Below are positions 47,874 to 55,766 of a stretch of DNA of 64,000 nt, in pieces. Within the stretch, counting starts at the first letter, position 1, and each line of letters opens with the position of its first letter. The translations under genes were made by a program, and so were the position numbers. Under the pieces are notes generated by a model. That model saw nothing but the letters and a program-made list of their open reading frames with translations, ran no database searches and was not told the origin of the DNA. The DNA is from Bryopsis sp. KO-2023 (taxonomy: Eukaryota; Chlorophyta; Ulvophyceae; Bryopsidales; Bryopsidaceae). The stretch is taken from positions 2,666,001 through 2,730,000 of the forward strand of contig BSYQ01000005.1 in the NCBI GenBank assembly GCA_030272585.1, given 5' to 3'.

Positions 47874-47899
47874 GAGATGTCCGAGTGGTTAAGGAGGTG
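47874..47899 (+). pseudogene. Second tRNA 5'-half-like fragment (Ser/Leu-like D-arm)
   Basis: GATGTCCGAGTGGTTAAGGA is the usual D-arm/A-box sequence of serine or leucine tRNAs. The expected anticodon arm, variable loop and T-arm do not follow. Confidence 0.4.
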
Positions 47900-48498
47900 G
47901 TCAAGGTGTCGAATTCTCTTGAAAATTTTTTTCGTGAAAATTTTTCTATTCGTCGATTCTACTCGGTGCGAGCTGCTCTATTCGACGAAATCACTGTGGG
48001 CCTATCGTTTTCTCGGCATCCTCGGCGTTTTTGGGTGCTCAGGCGGAGTGGGGATTTTTTGTGCATGTTGACGGACGTCAAAGTCGTCAGAGACGTCACA
48101 GGACGCTTTTGATTTTTGATTTCACTTGCTGCGTCCGGTGTATTGGGTGGCGTTTGTGCAAGCGGCGTTTGCGCGCACTGCGGTGCATATTTTGGGATCC
48201 TCTCCTTGTGGGACAGTGAGTATTTCGATTTGGGGCTATTGCTTTTTCTGGCTCAGTGAACTCAGGGGCTGGATCACCTCTGATTGGTCGATTGTCTGAA
48301 TAGAGTGGGATTGGGAGACATACAGATTATTGATTTGAGGGGGGACTCTCTTTGGGGCTTGCTTAACTGAGTTTGGGAGGTTTATTGAAAAACTGGGTTG
48401 GTGATTTATTTTGGGATTGGCCTGATTGGGTCTAGGAGATTTGCTGAAGGATTTTTGGGACAGGTGTCTGTCTATTTTTAGTGGGACTGATCTGCCAG

Positions 48499-48509
48499 GG
48501 ATTTGAACC
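48499..48509 (-). promoter_or_regulatory. tRNA B-box / possible primer-binding site upstream of ORF1
   Basis: The minus strand reads GGTTCAAATCC, a perfect RNA polymerase III B-box (tRNA T-arm) consensus. On the plus strand TCTGCCAGGGATTTGAACCC is what a primer-binding site complementary to a tRNA 3' end would look like, 60 bases before ORF1. Either reading is possible. Confidence 0.35.
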
Positions 48510-48566
48510 CCGGTAACCATTCAGATCTTGCTTTGGATTCGCATACATCAAGAGCATTAAAGAGCA

Positions 48567-50039
48567 ATGGAGCCGCCATCCAGCCCCAAGATGCGGGCTA
48601 TCATCACTACAGAATTGAACAAAATCCTGGAGACTGGAATTAAGGATCTGGGAACCATGAGTTTTATTCGGGATGCAGTTCCAGTGCTGTCGTATCAACA
48701 GCTGCGGTCGGTGGCCAGTTTTTTGGGGGTCGCTCAAGGATCTGCTCCCACTCTCGCTTTACTCAAAACTGCAATTCTGGAACTTACTACATCGATGTTG
48801 GATGCATCTCGGGAAGTGGACATGTCTGAGGCTGACGATTTGGAACACCCCACTCCACCTCCGTCTCAAACGAACACGATTCCATTGCCAGATCCACGCA
48901 GGGGTAATCCACAGGCTTCAGAAGCTACCGGTTTGGGGGCTGGCCCATCTCGCCCAGAGTCCACCTATGCTCCAGAGAATTCTGTTCCATTGGGTGCCCT
49001 TCCTCCGGGTTCTCAAGTCACAGCGGGCACCATTTTACTGCAACAAAACAAAATTCTGACTGCGTTGGCGGCACAAGTGGGACACCTTTCTTTTGCATTG
49101 GGTCAACTCGCCACTAACAATGAAGTGGACTTGGATATTTTGGGGGAAAAGGCTATGGATATCGAACAGATTCATATTTCACTGAAATCCATTGCTCCGG
49201 TGATGCAACGCCTCATCAAGGAAGAAGGGAATCGACAGAGTTCTCATACCTTTAATCCAAGGCCCCGTTCACCTTCCCCCAATCGAGGAGGGGAGGCAAG
49301 GAGTGCTGCTCGTGCGGCTGCCTACAAAAAGAAACAAGATCTCCGGGATGACTCACATTCGATTCGGTTGCAGCCTGTGAATAGTCAAGGTGTTCGGATG
49401 ATTTCTCCTCGTTTGATGGCATCTACACTTCAAGCTTGGATTCGGGGCCATACTCCGGATTTTGCACCTGTGATCGTGGATGTGCGAAGGGATTTCAAAG
49501 GACAATTCTATATACAATTTGAGCCGGCTGATTGGGCAAAGGTGGACGAAATTCTGCAGATTCCAAATGAGGATGGCTTGACAATTCAACTCGATGCATT
49601 GGGTGATTGGAAAAGATTACCCCAGATGGAGTCTCCTCTAAAGAACGAGGTGGCGATGGTAATTAAGGATGTTCCGGTTCAAGTTTCGGGGGCTGAATTC
49701 GAAACAGAATTGTATCATTCTAATTTCCGGGAGTGGGACCTACCAGCACCTCATCAAGGAATGGATTTTTCAGAGTGTTTTGGACAAACAATACGACTCA
49801 AGCGCAAGATTACTACACCTGGAGGCCCTGACTAGACTCCTGCAAATGCATTCCGGATTTGACTCCCAACCTCGATCGCAGAATCACTGGAGAAGAAGGG
49901 ACTTGTGCGGTACTCCTTCAATTGGCATGCTTGCTCCCGCTATACAAGAGCACCCGTGACTTGCTATCGTTGCGGAGAGCAAGGACACTTGATAAAGGAT
50001 TGCCCAAACGCTCTTGTGGAGGCAGCCACGAAACCATAG
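48567..50039 (+). pseudogene. Retroelement ORF1 (gag-like, CCHC zinc knuckle), frame-shifted
   Basis: ATG at 48567 opens a 422-codon frame ending at 49835. Its later part resembles the RNA-binding domain of LINE ORF1/gag proteins (GQFYIQFEPADWAKVDEIL, NEVAMVIKDVPVQVSGAEFE). The expected zinc knuckle lies beyond the stop in another frame: CYRCGEQGHLIKDC at 49962-50003 (CX2CX4HX4C), preceded by LVRYSFNWHACSRYTRAP, ending with TAG at 50037-50039. At least one frameshift and a further stop separate the two parts. No reverse transcriptase follows; the Buster-like hAT has inserted about 215 bases downstream. LINE ORF1 is favoured over LTR gag because of the VIKDVPV motif, but a tRNA-complementary site upstream would suit an LTR element. 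Confidence 0.6.
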
Positions 50040-50246
50040 CGTGCCCCAGCGGCTACCCAAAACGGGGACCCCCGACCGACGTGGGCACAATGGCCCCTTC
50101 TGGGTCTAGGTCCAGAAACTGAACAGTCGATTAACATTCTGCTATCACACCATGGAAAGAGCGTTAAAGTGATAGCCGAGCACGTTTTTTACGCTTTGGA
50201 TTAACAAGTCTGGGGGGATATTTTTACCCCTATTTTTATTGCAACC

Positions 50247-50254
50247 TCTTACGG
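50247..50254. other. 8-bp target site duplication, left (TCTTACGG)
   Basis: Immediately precedes the CAGTGTTTCCC terminus and is identical to 52477-52484. Confidence 0.97.
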
Positions 50255-52476
50255 CAGTGTTTCCCAAACTATGGGTCGCGACCCAAAGGTGGGTCGCGAG
50301 GCCGTTCTTGATGGGTCGCCAACTGTCGCAGTTCCTTTTTTTCAAAATCGCGAATTTGGGGTCGTGAGTCGCTGAACACAATGGAAACTGTTACAGGCGC
50401 GCGCCAGTCGTCACAGAATCACTCTAATTACTAAACTCGATTTGCGCTCTGCTGCTGGTGGAAAGGCCGCGTGTCATTGTGACGTTCTCGACGTCGTTTT
50501 GCACTCCACAATTCGTTTTTTTCGTTTCCCCCCAAGTCGCATCATGCCAAAGCGCAGTTACAAAGATGGGTTCCTCGACGTTGGATTCACCAGCATTTCC
50601 GAACGTGGAGAAGTCAAGCCACAGTGCGTCGTGTGCTACGAAGTCTTGTCATCAGAGTCCCTGAAGCTAAACAAACTCCAGCGCCACCTCGAAAAAAAGC
50701 ATCCCAGTCTTGTTGGGCGACAGCGAGGTTACTTTGAAAGGCGAGAACAGGAGCTGAAGCGAAGCAGATTCGAAGCCCCTGACAATCCAGCACTCCAAGC
50801 AGCAAAACAAGCGACCCTCGCTTCATACCATGTTTCGCTTCGAATCGCGAAGCACAAAGTGGCTCACACTATTGGGGAAGAGCTCGTGAAGCCAGCAGCC
50901 ATCGAAATGACTCAACTCGTATGTGGTGATGATGCTGCTCGAAAATTACAATCTGTGCAGATGTCCAACAATACGGTGCGTGGCCGGATTAAAGAGATGT
51001 CACTTGAAGTGAAAGACCAAATCGTTGGTAGGATGAAGAAGAGCCCAATTTTCAGCCTACAACTGGACGAGTCGACGGATATCGCAAAATCCAGTCAGTT
51101 AATGGTCTTCGCTCGTTATGTCGGTGAAAAGGACGTTGAAGAAGAATTTTTATTCTGTGAGCCACTGACCACAACGACTACTGGAGCGGATGTTTTCAAC
51201 ATGTGCGACAAATTTTTTATTGATGAAGGTTTGGATTGGAACAATTGTGTAGCACTATGTGTTGATGGGGCACCATCAATGTTGGGTGCTCGGAACGGGT
51301 TCGTTGCGCGTGTCAAGCGTGTCAATGCGAATGTGCACGCCATTCATTGTTTGCTTCATCGCGAGAATTTGGCAGCAAAACGTCTTTCCGATGACCTGGG
51401 TGGAGTTATGCAAGACGTGATCGTGATCGTGAACTACATTAAAAGCAGTGCATTGAACTCCCGACTTTTTGAGCAGATGTGCATCGATTTCGGATCGGAG
51501 TACAAACATCTTCTTTTCTACTCCAACGTGCGTTGGCTATCGCGAGGGAAGGTGTTGAAAAGAGTGGTGGATATGAGGATGGAAGTGGAGGTATTCCTGA
51601 CAGAGAAATCCCACAGATTGGCTGACAAGTTCTCGGACAAACTTTGGATGCTGAAAGTTTGCTATTTGAGTGATATCTTCACATTGGTCAATGAGCTGAA
51701 TATTTCAATGCAAGGCCGAGATGAAACGATCATAACACTCTCTGAGAGGTTGGTCGCATTCAAGGCAAAGCTGAAACTGTGGAAAGGGAAGATGGAAAAG
51801 GATCGACTTGCTCCTTTTCCGTCGCTGAATGGCTACGTTGATGAATGGATCGATGACGTCAATTTCGAAGATGTAAAGTCCAGTTTGGTCAGTCACTTGG
51901 AGCAACTTATTGACGACTTTGACCGTTATATTCCGGACGATCAATTACTGATGGGGCAAGCGTGGATCAGGAATCCATTTCTCGTCAATGTGGGGGAATT
52001 GGAGGAGGAGGATGGAGTGGCAGAAGATCTCATCGACATTCAACATGATGGGAATTTGCGGATCTTGTTTGGAACATCACGGCTCTCTGAGTTTTGGACA
52101 ACAGTAGCAAAGGAAAAGCCATTGGCGGGGAAGAAACCGTTGGCACTACTGGTACCCTTCTCCACCACGTACTTGTGCGAACAAGGCTTCTCCGCTTTGA
52201 CAATGATCAAAACGAAGCTGCGTAACCGCTTGGACCCGCAAGATGATCTACGCTTGACCTTGACCAAAGTCATGCCAGATATCGAGAAACTTGTGTCCAA
52301 CAAAAAGCAATTGCACATCAGTCACTAATATCGAACAATAGAACAGGTTTTGATGTTGGGGTTTGAAATTGTAATTATTTGATTGATTGATTGATTAAAG
52401 TTGAGATGTTGTTGGGTCGCGAAATTTGTCTGCTCTTTCACTTTGGGTCGCGGAAAAAAAAGTTTGGGAAACACTG
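50255..52476 (+). mobile_element. Complete Buster-like hAT DNA transposon, 2222 bp
   Basis: The ends are inverted repeats of at least 16 bp (CAGTGTTTCCCAAACT at both ends) with further subterminal symmetry around GGGTCGCG. Exact 8-bp target duplications flank it, and it carries one uninterrupted transposase gene. Everything needed for mobility appears intact. It sits in the 3' remains of the retroelement with ORF1 at 48567. Confidence 0.97.
50544..52328 (+). CDS. hAT transposase (ZBED5/SCAND3-like, Buster group), 594 aa, intact
   Basis: Starts MPKRSYKDGFLDVGF at 50544; the frame is open further upstream but without an ATG. A BED zinc finger occupies residues 20-55 (C28, C31, H48, H53). The RNase-H-like catalytic core has the first Asp in FSLQLDESTDIAKSSQ, the second in CVDGAPSMLGARNGF with the CxxH-type motif HAIHCLLHRENL, and the C-terminal hAT dimerisation segment STTYLCEQGFSALTMIKTKL with the catalytic Glu, followed by RNRLDPQDDLRL. 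This closely resembles animal ZBED5/FAM200-type transposases. There is no intron, unlike host genes, and no stop or frameshift. Confidence 0.93.
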   Translation: MPKRSYKDGFLDVGFTSISERGEVKPQCVVCYEVLSSESLKLNKLQRHLEKKHPSLVGRQRGYFERREQELKRSRFEAPDNPALQAAKQATLASYHVSLRIAKHKVAHTIGEELVKPAAIEMTQLVCGDDAARKLQSVQMSNNTVRGRIKEMSLEVKDQIVGRMKKSPIFSLQLDESTDIAKSSQLMVFARYVGEKDVEEEFLFCEPLTTTTTGADVFNMCDKFFIDEGLDWNNCVALCVDGAPSMLGARNGFVARVKRVNANVHAIHCLLHRENLAAKRLSDDLGGVMQDVIVIVNYIKSSALNSRLFEQMCIDFGSEYKHLLFYSNVRWLSRGKVLKRVVDMRMEVEVFLTEKSHRLADKFSDKLWMLKVCYLSDIFTLVNELNISMQGRDETIITLSERLVAFKAKLKLWKGKMEKDRLAPFPSLNGYVDEWIDDVNFEDVKSSLVSHLEQLIDDFDRYIPDDQLLMGQAWIRNPFLVNVGELEEEDGVAEDLIDIQHDGNLRILFGTSRLSEFWTTVAKEKPLAGKKPLALLVPFSTTYLCEQGFSALTMIKTKLRNRLDPQDDLRLTLTKVMPDIEKLVSNKKQLHISH

Positions 52477-52484
52477 TCTTACGG
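52477..52484. other. 8-bp target site duplication, right (TCTTACGG)
   Basis: Directly follows the right terminus (...GGGAAACACTG) and matches 50247-50254. Confidence 0.97.
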
Positions 52485-52908
52485 GGTTTAAGGGGTTTTC
52501 GTCGGAGGGTATCGGAAGTCGTTGATAGAGATTCGAGGACTGGGGTTGGTGTTTGTTTTTGGTGGAGGATCACAGTCACAGTTTGCTCATTCAGAGGGTA
52601 GCATCCAGCGGGGGTTTTATTTGTTTTTCGTGATATTCTTGGGAATTGCAAAGAAGTTTTGGATGGTGAAACAATAGAAGTGGACACTGGGGGTACCGGT
52701 ATTGGGATCGGGGATTCTTTTATTGGTGGGGATTACATTCATCGTGGCTTTTTCGGGCTGCCACTGGGGAGGGGGGGACTTTTTGGGGGGTTTTAGAGTC
52801 CAGTAGGAGTTCTATTATTCTTCGCAAACATTTTTTCGGTATCGAAGGGAAATTTTGGGGGTGAATTACTGGAAGTAGACGATAGGGGTCTGGATATTGG
52901 GGTCAGGG
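52485..52908. other. Flank between the hAT element and the Ty3 LTR candidate
   Basis: About 420 G/T-rich bases continuing the DNA that the Buster-like element interrupted (3' remains of the ORF1-bearing element). No ORF of note. Confidence 0.45.
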
Positions 52909-53148
52909 TGTTTAGAACCTCTCCTGCACGACCTTGTCGCCAAAAGAAGCCCCCTGGACAGCCCCTTGAAGTCCTTTAACCCTCCAACCCCATGGGTCCC
53001 ATCAACCACGTGGAGGAACCTAGCAAGCTAGGCGGACACCCTGTCCAGTCACATCACCCATCAGGGGGATGTGACATCGACCACTCACTACACCACGCCA
53101 CCCACGTGGCTAGTGGAGGCGGCACACTCAGGCAAGGAGGGCATAACA
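52909..53148 (-). repeat. Candidate 3' LTR (240 bp) of the Ty3/gypsy element
   Basis: On the minus strand a polypurine tract (GGAGGGGGAGGA, plus 53149-53160) is followed directly by TGTTATGCC, a typical LTR start. The nearest matching end in the other direction is TGTTTAGAACC on the plus strand at 52909, giving TGTT...AACA termini. The partner LTR is not in the window, so the outer boundary is a guess. Confidence 0.4.
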
Positions 53149-53713
53149 GTCCTCCCCCTCCGATGAGTCTCCACCTGGTGACTCGTGCCTCTGGAGCATA
53201 TGCTGCTATTGCAACATACCATGATAACCTGGAGCAGTTATCCTCGTGTGGTCAATAGAGCAGATGGGTTCACAAGATCCTCTTGTACCTTAGCTATCGG
53301 TTACCCCTTTAGCTATGCGGACCACCCACATCTCTCTACAATGGATAATCAGTTGACTATTGTCCCACTGATTCTACCAACATCCAACACACCCATTCTT
53401 GGTGGCAAACCAAGACACCATATCAATTCCTCCCGAATTGATATCCATACTCTCACACCTGCACATCCGCTTATGCAGTAAGAAGATGCGATACCCAACA
53501 CTTCTTCTTATTCAACTTCACCTTCCTGTTTCGGAAGCAAGTCGACTCCCATTATGCGAGAAACCCAAAGTCAAGGTAGCTAACCGTCAACTAAGGCAGG
53601 TTCATTAGTTGAAAGTATTCCATACAAACAACTTGATTTTTCTGATCACGAACCCCTCTTCATATCAGTACTCCCCTTCCTGATCACGAAGAAAACATAC
53701 AACTCCACACAAA
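53149..53713. other. Non-coding 3' part of the Ty3/gypsy element
   Basis: About 565 bases between the pol stop and the polypurine tract. No coding frame with recognisable content. Confidence 0.4.
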
Positions 53714-55126
53714 TCACGAACGAAGTCGCCTACTTCGACGCACTTGTTTCGGAGGAACCAACGTTGGTTTCTTATATTCCTCAATCATATCCCGAGCATT
53801 CTCCAGATTTGCTTCGGGCTCCCATGAGTTATGCTCATGCGAGTATCCCAACCACTTCACCAAGTATTGCGGGACTACTCGTCGACCTGTCTTTACCTCT
53901 CGGTAGTCGAGGAGTTTCTCAACCTCAAACTCAAGCTCACCCTCAATCTCAACTGGAGGTGGCGGAGGTTGTGTCCTACCATGCTTCCAATACCTCTTCA
54001 GAAGTGAAGCATGAAAGACCGGGTGGATCGGAAGTGACTCAGGCAGTTCCAGCCGGAATGCAACCTGTTCGGCCATCGACCTTCGCTTTTGGACACCTTC
54101 CAAAACGCGGAAAGGACCCAACCATCGTGGCAACAACTTCCTCCTGCCGGGATGTTTTAGTTTAATATGTCTAGCATCCAGCAAGACCATATCTCCCACT
54201 TGAACATCTACCGGACGTCTGCGTGCATCAGCATAAGATTTCATCCTTTGCTGAGCCGCTTCCAAACACCGCTTTGCCCTGACAATCGCCTCGCGAATGT
54301 CCTCAGTCATCTTCTTCACCGCCGGTACCCCCACTTGGGTCTTACTCGTCCCACCTTGATCACCTGATCCTCTGGTAGGGAGTTGCACCGTCAACGGCGT
54401 CCACGGATCTCTACCGTAGTTCAAGAAGAACGGCGTCTCATCAGTGGCCATTGACTTGGAATTATTCATTGCAAATTCCACCACTGGTAACAAATCACTC
54501 CAATCATTCTGGCGTGGTCCAACGAAATGTCTCAGGGTATCCTCGAGGACCCTATTCATCGCCTCGGTCTGACCATCAGTCTGTGGATGGAAAGCCGTCG
54601 ATAACGCCTGATTGACTCCCAAGGTACGACACAATTCCTTGAAGAATTTTGACGTCCACCTTGTATCCCTGTCACTGATGAGAGTCTTAGGAAGACCGTG
54701 TGAACGGAAAACCTCACCAACAAACAGCCTCGCCGATTCAACCGCATCACAAGTCGTATGTGTAGCAACACATCGAACCATCTTTGTGAGCCTGTCTACG
54801 AAGACAATGATGGCATCGAATCCACTCGAACCCGACTTAGGCAAATCAGTAATCAAATCCATGGATACTGATTCCCATCTACCATCCGGTATACGTAAAG
54901 GTTGTAGAGGACCTGGCACCTTGCCGCGTCGGTGCTTATTCCTCTGACACGAATCACATCCTTTCACAAAGTTTGCGATATCACCCTCAACGCCAGGCCA
55001 CCAAAAGTGTTTCAAAACTGCCCTTTGAGTCTTGCGGATCCCAAAGTGTCCGGCATACACACTTTCATGACTTCCAATCAGGATCTCTTGCCTTAGGCCA
55101 TCCCAATCAGGTACCACCATACTATG
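53714..55126 (-). pseudogene. Ty3/gypsy (chromovirus) integrase with C-terminal chromodomain, 5'-truncated
   Basis: Minus-strand frame of about 468 codons, intact from VVPDWDGLRQEI to the stop. It has the H2C2 zinc finger (HESVYAGHFG...CDSCQRNK), then the integrase core with Asp in SMDLITDLP, Asp in LISDRDTRW and Glu in HPQTDGQTEAMNRVLED (D,D,E). The GPY/F-like module (GPFRVLE) follows, then a chromodomain (VEKLLDYREVKTGRRVVPQY, LVKWLGYSHEHNSWEPEANL). Chromodomains steer insertion to marked chromatin. Protease, reverse transcriptase and RNase H are absent: the frame is cut by the 7.2-kb composite element at 55127. Reading across that insertion (minus strand beyond 62300) stays open in frame (VDYPEASMGWQHTM|VVPDWDG), suggesting an interrupted element. 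Confidence 0.85.
55118..55126. other. Left border of the composite element: CATACTATG
   Basis: CATACTATG here and CATAGTATG at 62292-62300 are either a 9-bp (8-bp core) target duplication with one mismatch or, because they are reverse complements, the outer part of a perfect 13-bp inverted repeat CATACTATGGATC. Confidence 0.6.
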
Positions 55127-55570
55127 GATCTGATCGATCTTCGAAAACCAAGGTCATACCAGGTCGGACCAGTGATCCGACTTGATAACTGCGTCCTAGA
55201 ACCGATATTAGTAATGATCGGTTTTTTTTTTTTTTTTTCCATTTTTGGCTGATCGATGATCGTGATCGTGATCGGCCGATCAAATGTTGATCGTGCTTTT
55301 GATCGTCCGATCACATGTTGATCGTGACCGTGATCGGTTCACCGATCACCGATTTGATCGGCGAAACCGTTCACGATCACGATCACGATCAAACACCCCA
55401 CCCTGTCGACACTTGATCGGCCGTGTTTGAACGGTGTGATCGTGATCGGCCGAGCCTGATCGGGTGCAGGTCCGATCATGATCGGTTGATCGTCACATCA
55501 ATGCGGTTTGCCGATGTAGTCGGTCCGCCAGGGATGAAACCGATCATCACCGCCGATCAAATCAAGCGTT
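55127..55570. repeat. GATC-rich left terminal array
   Basis: Dense, imperfect repeats of GATCGTGATCGGCCGATC-like words in both orientations, with an 18-T run near 55219. The counterpart lies at the right end in inverted orientation. Probably the subterminal transposase-binding region. Confidence 0.8.
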
Positions 55571-55766
55571 AGTCAGGACGTGTCGTAGCTGTAGGAGAGG
55601 AGTGAGTCTTATCCTTTAGTAGCTGCGTGGGTCTCGAATATATCCACCTGCTCTCGCAGACTTCACCACCCGCTCCGTTCCTTTTGTTATTTCGTGCGTT
55701 TATTTTTTTGTTATTTGTCCCGCCACCACCAGACTGAGCCCCTGGCCTGAGCTTGCCGCTGCTAAA

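Larger units (their letters stand above)
46134..48566. other. Non-coding stretch: GT31 3' side and left flank/5' region of a retroelement
   Basis: No host gene supported. It includes a direct duplication of about 26 bases (47004 and 47043, CATATCGTTTTCAAGACACC...), a GC-rich block at 47230-47400 with a tandem GCTGGCGG(G), and tRNA-like fragments at 47731-47762, 47874-47899 and 48499-48509. The last 1 kb probably forms the 5' region of the retroelement whose ORF1 starts at 48567. Confidence 0.45.

Noticed and set aside
47273-47892. Overlapping plus-strand frames in the GC-to-T-rich stretch before the retroelement
   Set aside because: Dominated by T/C-rich simple sequence (Phe/Ser/Leu runs) and interrupted by tRNA-like fragments; not coding.
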